The notes under the pieces: model-generated
Databases searched by the model: none
Told to the model about the DNA's origin: nothing
Seen by the model: only the letters and a program-made list of their open reading frames with translations
Position numbers and translations under genes: made by a program
DNA from: Bacteroidales bacterium
Lineage (GTDB): Bacteria > Bacteroidota > Bacteroidia > Bacteroidales > WCHB1-69
Direction of reading: 5' to 3'
Assembly (NCBI GenBank): GCA_012519525.1
Contig: JAAYQB010000006.1
Coordinates: 1 to 34,390, forward strand
Length of the DNA stretch: 34,390 nucleotides
Shown: in pieces, positions 10,501-17,607 of the stretch
How positions within the stretch are numbered: position 1 is the stretch's first letter
Layout of the letters: each line of letters begins with the position of its first letter

Positions 10501-11788
10501 TCCTAATGTTTTCGGCTTATCTGTCAATGACAATTTCGCACCGGGTTTCCTCTTTGTCTTCGGACATCAAGAGCCTGATATTGTCGGCAAAGGTTCTCAA
10601 AACAATTGGCTCACCAATAGCGACTTGCTCAACACCCCTTATATGCAAAAACACAATAAGAACATGCAAATACAAGCTACGTTGCAGCCGTTCAGTAATT
10701 TCAGAATACAGCTTACGGCTACACGCAGCAATTCAACCACCGATCAATTTTATTACCTCGCCGACAGCAATGGCGTTTTCGACAAATACACCCGTCAACA
10801 AATAGGAAGTTTTAGCATAACAACAATCAGTCTTTCTACTCTGTTTGAACCAAAAAGAGAAAAAAATGCCAGCAAAAATTTTGAAACATTCAAATTGTAT
10901 CGTTTAGCAATAGCACAACGATTGGCTGAAGACAGAGCTGCCCGTCAACCGAGCTATACAAAAGGAAATGATAAATTCCCTGACGGATATAGCAACTTAA
11001 GTCAAGATGTATTATTATATTCATTTATAGCAGCTTATGTAGGAAAATCTCCCAAAGAAGTGAATATTTCATCTCCATTTTTCAATATACCGCTTCCTAA
11101 TTGGAACATTAACTACAGCGGATTATCAAAAATTCCGGCATTAAGCAAGTATTTCCAAAACATCACGATTGCACATGCCTACATGTGTACGTATCAAATT
11201 GGAGGCTATGCTACCAATCTCTTATACAATCCCGAAGATGGTGATTTACAAAACATACGCGATGCTTTAAACAATTTTATTCCCGTAATAGAATACGGAC
11301 AAGTGGCAATAGTAGAAAATATGTCGCCGGTAATCTCATTGAATATAAGCATGCAAAACAGCTTTGAGTTCAAAGCCGAATGGAAAAAATCACGTAGCGT
11401 AACCATGAGTACTTCCAGTTTCCAAATATCGGAACAAACCAACAATGAATTCATTGTCGGAACCGGCTATCGAATCAAAGACATAAAAGTAACCTACAAC
11501 TTTTCAGGAGTAAAACGTCAATCAATTAGTGATTTAATACTTAAATTGGATTTTTCTATTCGTGATAATAAAACCATCCTACGTAAAATAGAAGAAGGTG
11601 TAAATCAGCCTTCTGCCGGACAGATAATTTATTCTATTAACTTCCTTGCCGAATACGTGCTGACAAAAAATGTATCGCTGAAAGCCTATTACGACCACGT
11701 ATTCAACAAGCCTGTATTATCGGGGAGCATATCGAGTCTAACTATCAATGCCGGAATTGGAGTGAAAATCAATTTTACTCAAATATAA
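4544..11788 (+). CDS. sprA: Type IX secretion outer-membrane translocon SprA (Sov homologue)
   Basis: A 2414-residue protein, matching the family size of roughly 2400-2500. SprA/Sov forms the giant 36-strand outer-membrane barrel through which type IX cargo crosses the outer membrane. The start is GTG at 4544; no nearby in-frame ATG precedes the signal peptide (hydrophobic core about residues 8-25, cleavage after AHA29). Family features include SLDEYLQYDIQKAMRDYWRQ soon after the signal, alternating amphipathic strand-like segments over most of the length, and the late block LLMLVKNVSFSYTEGNG then SLPGYMLSPN. An acidic EEEEE stretch lies near residue 1945. The frame is uninterrupted. No other core type IX genes (gldKLMN/porKLMN, porT) are in the window, so SprA implies the system but does not prove it complete. 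Confidence 0.95.
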   Translation: MKVIKKSYYIFYILLHLVIIYSFVQVAHANKLFFDAYIFPNDTGKKIVPQPSTNPFQQTPSSPFYLKDPKNFSTKIEYDPKNNNYNFQQKIGNTNFGNPGSMSLDEYLQYDIQKAMRDYWRQRSGIGINTESQQGIIPQIRVPSEAFEHIFGSSLIDIKPSGSVELKFGLIHTQNDNTSLNTDARRQTRFDFDQNIQVNLKASIGDKIHYNMSYSTETSFNFENKYKLGYEGKEDEIIKLIEFGDVNLPLNSTLIQGSQTLFGVKTQLQFGKTTLTTVISQQKGDKTNIVVENGAEMTEFEFKADDYEENRHFFLAQYFYDTYGEAMATLPLINSKVTITKIEVWRTNIGSAVQENRNIVALADLGEINPHNANVKRNAAYRHNYPDSNANDLLQNMDYNKLRNINTASTYLESKGMVAGLDYEKIESARLLSPSEYTFNSKLGFISLTSKLNADQALAVAFQYTVIGDPNIYQVGQFSNEVQTPGCVIVKLLKSTAVNTKIPMWKLMMKNVYSLNAYQVSGEEFRLNILYKGEEGGVGLGYFSEVSEDLKGVSLIRIMGLDRLNYQQAAIPDGVFDFIDGAATVGGTIQAEYGRIYFPTVEPFGKDLRETLKNSPGAGDKYAFDSLYTTTKTLAQQYSEKNKYYLEGRYKSTYGNEISLGVWNIAQGSVTVTAGGVTLTEGVDYSVDYNAGTLRILNQNYLSSGTPINISVESTNVMGTTKTMFGLHVDHALNKDMVIGATLLNLRERTETFKVNFGEEPINNTIWGLNFAMQKDVRAITKALNYLPIYKTKQESSIQFDGEFAHFIPGHTRSIGRGNKAQLYVDDFEAAKTTINLTTPGFWFLASTPQHQTKKGMFPEAALGSGLQYGFNRAKIAWYIIDPLFHNNSSSTPSNITADDKSEMYSRRILIKEVFPYKSIDATSQDPYLSVLNLAFYPKERGPYNYDALGVAGISAGLNSDGSLKNPETRWGGIMRKLESTDFETSNIEYIEFWMMDPFYGNPNHSGGKLYFNLGDISEDILRDGRKSFEHGLPPDGSDENVDYTIWGRVPNTQSIVSAFDNSVASRKYQDVGYDGLYDSLERIHFSDYLATVKGILSADAYTAIANDPSADNYHYFRGSKYDNDNIKILERYKYFNNTEGNSPTDDDNPEKYPTQSSSYPNMEDINNDNTLSEDERYYQYVVELNPDKMQIGESYIVDIMENQNVRLENGKVVAIKWYQFKIPIRKPDEVIGSISDFSSIRFMRMFLKGFKEDVVCRFGTLELVRGDWRQYTKDLKQNGDYPIGIVNDNTSFYVSTLSLEENYHRKPIPYRMPGGLEREEIYSPTNTIKELNEQSVTMKVTNLIDGDARAIYKNTNFDFRRFKVLRFYLHAEKVFEEEQLQQGDVTFFIRLGSDASENYYEYEIPVALTPWYTKDTALIWPSENNIEIELQKLIDAKQERNIANRSGADFPHNEPYLVRDGKNTIRVVGAPNLSDINVIVMGIRNPKKRSLDEKDDMLPKSVEIWVNELRLGNFEEKGGWAARGNLKVNLADLGDVSLAGSIRTAGFGALESNTYTRLQETITNFDVATNLQLGKFLPEKWSVSIPFHYDYSRTTSTPEYNPLNPDVKLKNDLKTYTSKHDIDSIKKQTLEIVQRQNFSLMNVSKGKTGSGKNYVWGLENFDFSYAYTEKNVQDINYEYDDLVTHSGEIGYTYGWSPKNYKPFDKFQKLKSIKWLQLLYDFNFYLLPKSFSFSTDIYRYYQESKIRNKSRGIIITEPMYVKAFEWSRNYTIAWDITQALKFDFSAKAESLIDEPQGRIDTRTKKDSIWHNVGKLGRINTYSQNFNASYQIPINKIPLFSFITSNVRYASTYRWELAPPAIDYLGNNIENSNTKQFNINAGFTAIYNKSKYLRKVNQGTFGSSLYDKPILKSKQEQWNKEQQQLRASKNILKNDSTANEEEEEPKQTKNYGKEVLDNFLRLLMLVKNVSFSYTEGNGISLPGYMLSPNVFGLSVNDNFAPGFLFVFGHQEPDIVGKGSQNNWLTNSDLLNTPYMQKHNKNMQIQATLQPFSNFRIQLTATRSNSTTDQFYYLADSNGVFDKYTRQQIGSFSITTISLSTLFEPKREKNASKNFETFKLYRLAIAQRLAEDRAARQPSYTKGNDKFPDGYSNLSQDVLLYSFIAAYVGKSPKEVNISSPFFNIPLPNWNINYSGLSKIPALSKYFQNITIAHAYMCTYQIGGYATNLLYNPEDGDLQNIRDALNNFIPVIEYGQVAIVENMSPVISLNISMQNSFEFKAEWKKSRSVTMSTSSFQISEQTNNEFIVGTGYRIKDIKVTYNFSGVKRQSISDLILKLDFSIRDNKTILRKIEEGVNQPSAGQIIYSINFLAEYVLTKNVSLKAYYDHVFNKPVLSGSISSLTINAGIGVKINFTQI

Positions 11789-11847
11789 ACCTTAAATTAT
11801 TAAGCTGATACACTAAATATCACTAACTTGTAGGATTAAACTTATCA

Positions 11848-11875
11848 TATCAACTGTTTTTTGATAATTTTTTCT
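11848..11875 (+). terminator. Possible weak terminator after sprA
   Basis: TATCAA, a short loop and TTGATA form a weak 6-bp AT stem, followed by ATTTTTTCT. It is 60 nt downstream of the sprA stop and upstream of the rpmH promoter. The stem is weak, so the call is tentative. Confidence 0.35.
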
Positions 11876-11916
11876 AAAAAAACAAAAAAAAGTTCTTTTT
11901 ATAACGAAATATTTTA

Positions 11917-11924
11917 TACTTTTG
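11917..11924 (+). promoter_or_regulatory. Bacteroidota -7 element for rpmH
   Basis: TACTTTTG followed by C matches TAnnTTTG(C). It lies 75 nt upstream of the rpmH ATG, giving a leader of roughly 65-70 nt. No clear -33 box. Confidence 0.65.
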
Positions 11925-11998
11925 CAATTCTTAAAAAAGCAGGTATAAAGTCTGTCAAAACATAGCAAGTAATTAGAGAAATATAATACGATATAAAA

Positions 11999-12163
11999 AT
12001 GAAGAGAACATTTCAACCTTCGAATAGGAAAAGAAGCAACAAACATGGCTTTAGAAAAAGAATGTCAACGGCAAACGGACGTCGTGTAATAGCTGCCCGC
12101 AGAGCCAAAGGCAGAAAACGATTAACAGTATCAGACGAAAAATTAGGAGGAAAGAAATTTTAA
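11999..12163 (+). CDS. rpmH: Large ribosomal subunit protein bL34
   Basis: A 54-codon gene beginning [12 protein letters not shown], then HGFRKRM and [17 protein letters not shown], which is the bL34 signature, with a short C-terminal extension ([12 protein letters not shown]). bL34 is a small, very basic 50S protein that binds 23S rRNA. In many bacteria rpmH lies beside rnpA and dnaA near the origin; here it stands alone between sprA and mutS2, with its own promoter-like element upstream and a hairpin terminator downstream. Confidence 0.97.
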   Translation: MKRTFQPSNRKRSNKHGFRKRMSTANGRRVIAARRAKGRKRLTVSDEKLGGKKF

Positions 12164-12187
12164 TTCGATTTTACATACATGGACAAA

Positions 12188-12227
12188 GGAGAAAGTAATG
12201 CTTTATTGCTTTCTCCTTTCTTATATA
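12188..12227 (+). terminator. Intrinsic terminator after rpmH
   Basis: GGAGAAAG pairs with CTTTCTCC. The stem extends by a T-G wobble and three A-T pairs around the loop GCTTT, giving about 12 bp, followed by TTTCTTATAT. It ends about 30 nt before mutS2. As mutS2 has no recognisable promoter in between, partial read-through may supply its transcript. Confidence 0.7.
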
Positions 12228-12256
12228 CCACTAACTCTAAATAGATAAAAGAAAAA

Positions 12257-14671
12257 ATGATTTACCCGGCTAACTTTGAAAAAAAAATAGATTTTCACCA
12301 AATCCGATTTTTTTTAAAAGAAAATTGCATCAGCACTTTGGGTAAAGACAAAGTAGATGACATCGAATTTCAAACCGACATACATCTAATTACTGCTTTA
12401 CAGGAAATTACTGAAGAATTTAGACAAATATTACTCTTCGAACCTTCCTTCCCGACACAAGATTATCTTGACATCCGACAAGCACTATCTCACTTGGAAA
12501 TTGAAGGAACAGCAATTGACATAGAAACTCTTGGAAACTTAAGAGCCGTATTAAAAACCATACAAGATTGTTTGGTCTTCTTTAGAGTAAAAAAAGAAGA
12601 AGAAAAATACCCTTTTTTACAACAGCTTGGCGAAAACATAATAGTAGACAATGCACTTATTCAAAACATTAATGCAATAATAGACAGCAAAGGCAATATA
12701 AAAGACAATGCCTCACCGGAATTGCAAACCATTCGTCAAAAAATAAAAGCCAAAGAAACTGAAATACAAAAACAACTACATAAAATTATCTCACAAGCTA
12801 AAAAAGAAGATATTATAGAATCGGATACAAGTTTTACCGTTCGCGAAGGGCGATTGGTCATTCCTATACCGGCAGCACACAAACGCCGAATGAAAGGTTT
12901 TATTCATGACGCATCGGCAACAGGACAAACTTTTTTTATCGAACCGCAAGAAGTATTTGAAGCCAACAATTATCTTCGTGATTTGCTTTCGATGGAAAAA
13001 AAAGAAATACTCCGCATATTAAAAAACTTCACCGATTTATTGCGACCCGACATTTCTTCTATTAAAGAAGCTTTGAACTACTTAGGACAATTGGATTTTA
13101 TCAGAGCTAAAGCCAAATTTACTTTAACGATAGATGCCGTTAAACCAATCATTAACAATCAATCCATTATCAATTGGAAAAAAGCAAAACATCCCATACT
13201 ATATTTAAACTTTCAACATCAACAAAAAAAAGTCGTTCCTTTAGATATTGCTATTGATAATCAAAATCGTATATTAATCATATCGGGTCCCAATGCCGGC
13301 GGAAAATCGGTCTGCTTAAAAACGGTCGGATTGCTGCAATACATGTTTCAATGCGGACTTTTGGTACCCGTATCGGAACTTTCCGAATTTGGAATATTTC
13401 ATAACTTATTCATTGACATAGGCGACGAACAATCCATAGAAAACGATTTAAGCACCTATAGTTCCCATCTGAAAAATATGGATACTATTTTAAAACATGC
13501 CGACGACCGCAGTCTTTTTTTAATGGACGAATTGGGCAGCGGTACCGACCCCCAATACGGTGGTGCTATCGCTGAGGCTTTTCTTGAAACTTTATCGAAA
13601 AAGAAAACATTAGGCGTTATCACAACACATTTCGGCAATCTAAAAACAATAGCTACCACTACCGAAGGATTACAAAATGCAGCTATGCTCTTCGACGACG
13701 AAACAATGAGTCCATTATTCATTTTAAAATCAGGAAAATGGGGAAGTTCTTTTACCTTTGAAATTGCAAAAAAAATAGGATTTTCACAACAATTACTCGA
13801 CGAGGCTATAAAAAAAATCGGAACCAATCAAATAGATTATGAATTATTGCTGCATCAGCTCGAACAAGAAAAAGTAGTAATCGACAATCAAAAACGCATG
13901 ATAGATGCTGTTGATAATCAATTAAAAGAACTAATTGACAAATATGAAACATTGAACGATACTCTTCGAGAGCAAAAAAATGAAATAGTGAAAAACGCTA
14001 AGATAGAAGCAAAAAAAATTATTGACAACGCCAATAAAATTATTGAAAAAACCGTTAAAGAAATAAAAGAACACAAAGCTGACAAAGAAGTAGTTAAACA
14101 ATTAAAAGAGGAAATAAAAAAAGTAGAAAAAACAATACAGCTCCCCACTACTCTACCCGTTTTGCCTACTTCTATAAAAAAACAAAAAAAAGAAAATACC
14201 ACAATAAAACTATCGGACTATGTAATTATTAAAGATACGAATACCGTAGGACAAATTACAGCCATTGATAATGAAAACATTGTAGTAACATTTAATTCCA
14301 TCAACTTTAAAACAACCATTGACAAAGTCGTAAAAACAAACAATATTCCAAAAACCCAACAACAACACTCTACAACTATTAATAATCAGAATATTTACAG
14401 TGAAATTCATCATAAACTCATTCATTTTACAACCGAATTAGACATTCGCGGGCTAAGAGTGGACGAAGCTTCCGAAAAATTAGAACGCTATATAGATGAT
14501 GCCATTTTATTGCACTTACGAGAAGTAAGTATCATTCATGGAAAAGGCAACGGCGTTTTACGCAGTATAACACGTGACTTACTGTCTAAAAATAAACAAG
14601 TTATAAATTTTCACGATGACGACCCATTGTTAGGCGGAAGCGGAAAAACAATAGTGCAACTTAAAAATTAA
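12257..14671 (+). CDS. mutS2: MutS2 family ATPase/endonuclease
   Basis: An 804-residue MutS2. It lacks the mismatch-recognition domain of MutS1 and starts with the core/clamp region (about 1-300). The ABC-type ATPase follows: Walker A GPNAGGKS near 344-351, then signature and Walker B region DLSTYSSHLKNMD and LFLMDELGSGTDP. A long charged coiled-coil (about 520-640) and a basic linker lead to the C-terminal Smr domain (LDIRG near 729, HGKGNGVLR, GGSGKTIV), the nuclease/nucleic-acid-binding module. Family roles reported elsewhere include suppression of homologous recombination and rescue of collided ribosomes; which applies here cannot be told. Full length, no defects seen. The neighbourhood is otherwise ribosomal-protein genes. 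Confidence 0.96.
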   Translation: MIYPANFEKKIDFHQIRFFLKENCISTLGKDKVDDIEFQTDIHLITALQEITEEFRQILLFEPSFPTQDYLDIRQALSHLEIEGTAIDIETLGNLRAVLKTIQDCLVFFRVKKEEEKYPFLQQLGENIIVDNALIQNINAIIDSKGNIKDNASPELQTIRQKIKAKETEIQKQLHKIISQAKKEDIIESDTSFTVREGRLVIPIPAAHKRRMKGFIHDASATGQTFFIEPQEVFEANNYLRDLLSMEKKEILRILKNFTDLLRPDISSIKEALNYLGQLDFIRAKAKFTLTIDAVKPIINNQSIINWKKAKHPILYLNFQHQQKKVVPLDIAIDNQNRILIISGPNAGGKSVCLKTVGLLQYMFQCGLLVPVSELSEFGIFHNLFIDIGDEQSIENDLSTYSSHLKNMDTILKHADDRSLFLMDELGSGTDPQYGGAIAEAFLETLSKKKTLGVITTHFGNLKTIATTTEGLQNAAMLFDDETMSPLFILKSGKWGSSFTFEIAKKIGFSQQLLDEAIKKIGTNQIDYELLLHQLEQEKVVIDNQKRMIDAVDNQLKELIDKYETLNDTLREQKNEIVKNAKIEAKKIIDNANKIIEKTVKEIKEHKADKEVVKQLKEEIKKVEKTIQLPTTLPVLPTSIKKQKKENTTIKLSDYVIIKDTNTVGQITAIDNENIVVTFNSINFKTTIDKVVKTNNIPKTQQQHSTTINNQNIYSEIHHKLIHFTTELDIRGLRVDEASEKLERYIDDAILLHLREVSIIHGKGNGVLRSITRDLLSKNKQVINFHDDDPLLGGSGKTIVQLKN

Positions 14672-14735
14672 ACACTATTTATAATTATTTTTCATTATCT
14701 TTCAAAAAAACATCATTTTATATAAAAAAAAATAG

Positions 14736-14743
14736 TATTTTTG
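14736..14743 (+). promoter_or_regulatory. Bacteroidota -7 element for rplM-rpsI
   Basis: TATTTTTG followed by CAC matches TAnnTTTG. It lies 95 nt upstream of rplM and implies a leader of roughly 90 nt. Confidence 0.65.
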
Positions 14744-14838
14744 CACGCTTGATAAAAGTCCGATATTATCCACAAACGAAGAAGGTGAAATATTTGTTTG
14801 TAAATAAATTAAAGAAAAAAATTAGATAATTAAAAAAA

Positions 14839-15294
14839 ATGGATACATTAAGTTACAAAACTGTTTCGGCAAATAAAGCGACAGTTGATAAAGAATGGTT
14901 ATTAGTTGATGCAGAAGGCGAAGTATTAGGTCGCTTAGCATCAGTTGTAGCAAAACTTTTAAGAGGAAAACATAAACCGAATTTTACTCCTCATGTCGAC
15001 TGCGGCGACAATATTATTATTATTAATGCTGACAAAGTACGTTTAACGGGAAATAAATTAACCGATAAAGTTTACGTCAGACATACGGGCTATCCCAGTG
15101 GACAGCGCTTTTCCACTCCTAAAGAGTTATTACAAAAACAACCGATTAAAATTATAGAACATGCTGTAAAAGGAATGCTACCTAAAAATAAATTAGGAAG
15201 TCAATTATACAGAAATCTATACGTTTACGAAGGCACTGAACACAAACAAGCAGCTCAACAACCCAAAGTCATCAACATTAAAGATATTAAATAA
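14839..15294 (+). CDS. rplM: Large ribosomal subunit protein uL13
   Basis: A 151-residue protein, an early-assembly 50S component that binds 23S rRNA. Family motifs include WLLVDAEGEVLGRLAS near the N-terminus, LLRGKHKPNFTPHVDCGD in the middle and AVKGMLPKNKLG followed by LYVYEGTEH near the C-terminus. Length is usual (about 142-155). rpsI follows after 5 nt; the rplM-rpsI pair is one of the most conserved bacterial operons and is expected to be co-transcribed from the promoter-like element at 14736. Confidence 0.98.
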   Translation: MDTLSYKTVSANKATVDKEWLLVDAEGEVLGRLASVVAKLLRGKHKPNFTPHVDCGDNIIIINADKVRLTGNKLTDKVYVRHTGYPSGQRFSTPKELLQKQPIKIIEHAVKGMLPKNKLGSQLYRNLYVYEGTEHKQAAQQPKVINIKDIK

Positions 15295-15299
15295 TAATT

Positions 15300-15686
15300 A
15301 TGAATACTATCAATACCTCTGGCAGAAGAAAAACAGCCGTAGCACGCATCTATATGAAAGCCGGTAATGGCAACATTACCGTCAATGGACGCGACTACAA
15401 AGAATATTTTCCGACAGGAACACTTCAGTATATTGTCAATCAAGCATTTGTTGTTTCTAAAGAAGACAATAAATTCGACGTTAATGCACGTCTGAATGGC
15501 GGTGGCATGACAGGACAAGCGGAAGCATTACGCTTAGCTATTTCCAAAGCACTTTGCGAAGTCGACGCCGAACACCGACATGCATTAAAAGCGGAAGGCT
15601 TATTAAGAAGAGATCCTCGTATGGTCGAAAGAAAGAAACCGGGAAGACCTGGGGCTCGTAAAAGATTTCAATTTAGTAAACGTTAG
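15300..15686 (+). CDS. rpsI: Small ribosomal subunit protein uS9
   Basis: A 128-residue protein with the uS9 pattern: SGRRKTAVARIYMKAGNG at the N-terminus, the middle motif LNGGGMTGQAEALRLAISKAL, and the strongly basic C-terminus KPGRPGARKRFQFSKR. In the ribosome this tail reaches toward the P-site tRNA. It follows rplM by 5 nt and is separated from rpsB by 116 nt that contain a hairpin. Confidence 0.98.
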   Translation: MNTINTSGRRKTAVARIYMKAGNGNITVNGRDYKEYFPTGTLQYIVNQAFVVSKEDNKFDVNARLNGGGMTGQAEALRLAISKALCEVDAEHRHALKAEGLLRRDPRMVERKKPGRPGARKRFQFSKR

Positions 15687-15727
15687 CATTAGCATACAAG
15701 GCATCAATCAATGTTTAGTATCTAAAT

Positions 15728-15760
15728 TGCAAAGACTTTTGTTATCAAAACTACTTTGCA
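15728..15760 (+). promoter_or_regulatory. Hairpin in the rpsI-rpsB intergenic/leader region
   Basis: TGCAAAG at 15728-15734 pairs with CTTTGCA at 15754-15760. Inside, TTTTG pairs with CAAAA around a TTAT loop, separated by a small asymmetric internal loop. No T-run follows, so it is not a classical terminator. It may be an rpsB leader structure or a processing site. A near-promoter string TACTTTGC, one T short of the -7 consensus, overlaps the right arm. Confidence 0.45.
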
Positions 15761-15802
15761 GTTGCTTAATAAAATAAAGAATGTAAACATAAAAAAAATC
15801 AA

Positions 15803-16684
15803 ATGACAAGAGTAAATTTTGAACAATTATTAGAAGCAGGTGCACATTTCGGACACCTCAAAAGAAAATGGAACCCCAATATGGCTCCCTACATTTTCAT
15901 GGAAAAAAACGGGATACATATTATTGACCTTCACAAAACGGTAATCAAAACCGAAGAAGCATGCAAAGTATTGCAACACATTGCTCGTTCCGGAAAGAAA
16001 ATCTTATTTGTTTCAACAAAAAAACAAGCGAAAGAAATCATTGCCGAACACGTAAAAGCAGTTAATATGCCTTACGTAACGGAACGTTGGGCGGGCGGAA
16101 TGTTAACCAACTTTAACACCATTCGTAAAGCTGTGAAAAAAATGTCAACCATTGACAATTTGATGAAAAGCCCGGAATGGAATAGCATTTCAAAAAGAGA
16201 AAGACTTCAAATACAAAGAGAAAGAGCTAAATTAGAAAAAAACCTCGGCTCTATATCCGATTTAACAAGACTGCCGGCAGCCGTTTTTGTCGTTGACATT
16301 ATGAAAGAACATATCGCCGTAGCAGAAGCACGTAAATTAGATATTCCTATCTTTGCTATTGTAGATACAAATTCCAACCCTAACTTGGTAGACTATCCTA
16401 TTCCTGCCAACGATGATGCTTCTAAATCAATAGCAGTAATTATCAAAGCCGTATGCGAAGCTATACAAGAAGGATTGAACGAAAAATCTTTAGATAGCGA
16501 TAAAGAAGAAGAGGAAGAAATCGTAGAAAAAGACATCATCGACAAAGCCGACGAAGAAGAGGAAGAAGAAAAATCGGAAAGAACAGGAAGAAGACGAAGA
16601 AGAATCGGCGAAGCAAGCGGTGATGCTTCTTCCATGGACGAAAAGAAAAAACGTCCAAGCAAACGACCTGTTTCTAAAAAATAA
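15803..16684 (+). CDS. rpsB: Small ribosomal subunit protein uS2 with charged C-terminal tail
   Basis: A 293-residue protein; the first 225 residues are a standard uS2 core (LLEAGAHFGHLKRKWNP, IIDLHKT, VTERWAGGMLTNF, DIPIFAIVDTNSNP, VDYPIPANDDASKSI). The remaining 68 residues are an added tail: acidic (KEEEEEIVEKD, EEEEEEK), then basic (RTGRRRRR), then Lys/Arg-rich to the end. E. coli uS2 is about 241 residues, so the tail is a lineage addition; charged tails on uS2 are known in related bacteria, but this one's role is unknown. uS2 is a late-assembling 30S protein and in E. coli represses its own rpsB-tsf operon. tsf follows after 28 nt. Confidence 0.97.
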   Translation: MTRVNFEQLLEAGAHFGHLKRKWNPNMAPYIFMEKNGIHIIDLHKTVIKTEEACKVLQHIARSGKKILFVSTKKQAKEIIAEHVKAVNMPYVTERWAGGMLTNFNTIRKAVKKMSTIDNLMKSPEWNSISKRERLQIQRERAKLEKNLGSISDLTRLPAAVFVVDIMKEHIAVAEARKLDIPIFAIVDTNSNPNLVDYPIPANDDASKSIAVIIKAVCEAIQEGLNEKSLDSDKEEEEEIVEKDIIDKADEEEEEEKSERTGRRRRRIGEASGDASSMDEKKKRPSKRPVSKK

Positions 16685-16712
16685 TGTATAATCTTAAAAT
16701 AATAATATAAAA

Positions 16713-17543
16713 ATGGCAATAACAGCAGCAGATGTCAATAAATTAAGACAAGCTACCGGCTCGGGAATGATGGACTGCAAAAATGCACTCGTCGAAGCCG
16801 ATGGTGATTTTGAAAAAGCAATTGACATATTAAGAAAAAAAGGACAAAAAGTAGCAGCTAAAAGAGCTGATCATAGTGCTAACGAAGGTTTTATCGTAGC
16901 TAAAACTACCAACGACAATAAATTTGGTGCAATAATAGCTTTGAATTGTGAAACCGATTTTGTTGCAAAAACAGAAGACTTCATTAACTTAGCCAATAGC
17001 ATTATCGATTTAGTGATAAAAAATCGCATTAAAACCATAGAAGCGTTAAAACAAAGCACCTTAAACGGTCAAACTGTAGAAGCACTTCTTACCGAAATTA
17101 CCGGTAAAACAGGCGAAAAAATTGAATTAAATCAATTTGCTATTATCGAAAAAGAATTTGTTTCCTACTATAATCACAATGGAAACAGAGTAGCTACTAT
17201 CGTAGGATTCAATAAGAAAGCTAATAATATTGAGGTAGTCGGACACGATATTGCAATGCAAATCACAGCAATGAGCCCCATTAGCGTTAACGAAAACAAC
17301 GTTCCAAAAGATATTATTGAACGTGAATTGGAAATTGCACGCGAACAAATCCGTAACGAAGGAAAACCCGAACACATGGTAGATAAAATAGCACAAGGAA
17401 AATTAAATAAGTTTTTCAAAGAAAACACCCTTGTACACCAAGATTTTATTAAAGACAGCAAAAAAACTGTTGCTCAATACATGAGCGAAAACGACAAAGA
17501 CTTAATCTGTGAAAGTTTCTTCCGTTTTCAATTAGGTGCATAA
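16713..17543 (+). CDS. tsf: Elongation factor Ts
   Basis: A 276-residue EF-Ts, the guanine-nucleotide exchange factor that regenerates EF-Tu-GTP. The N-terminal UBA-like domain reads VNKLRQATGSGMMDCKNAL, followed by GDFEKAIDILRKKG. The EF-Tu-contacting core includes NCETDFVAKTEDF near residues 76-88. The C-terminal module contains LEIAREQIRNEGKP and later VAQYMSEN. It is downstream of rpsB, the usual operon order, and is followed by a strong terminator. Confidence 0.97.
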   Translation: MAITAADVNKLRQATGSGMMDCKNALVEADGDFEKAIDILRKKGQKVAAKRADHSANEGFIVAKTTNDNKFGAIIALNCETDFVAKTEDFINLANSIIDLVIKNRIKTIEALKQSTLNGQTVEALLTEITGKTGEKIELNQFAIIEKEFVSYYNHNGNRVATIVGFNKKANNIEVVGHDIAMQITAMSPISVNENNVPKDIIERELEIAREQIRNEGKPEHMVDKIAQGKLNKFFKENTLVHQDFIKDSKKTVAQYMSENDKDLICESFFRFQLGA

Positions 17544-17561
17544 ACAGTTTTTACTAATAAT

Positions 17562-17594
17562 AAAAGCACTCTTTTCGAAAGGGTGCTTTTTTTT
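17562..17594. terminator. Strong, probably bidirectional terminator after tsf
   Basis: AAAAGCACTCTTT pairs with AAAGGGTGCTTTT (one G-T wobble) around a TCG loop, followed by a T-run to 17594. The A-rich left flank gives a T-rich tract on the other strand, so it can also end the convergent glycosylase gene whose stop is at 17608. Confidence 0.85.
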
Positions 17595-17607
17595 ATTGAC
17601 CTCTCTC

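Noticed and set aside
13456-14425. Minus-strand frames within mutS2
   Set aside because: Antisense of coiled-coil and ATPase codons; Ser/Phe-rich composition typical of reversed Lys/Glu-rich coding sequence.
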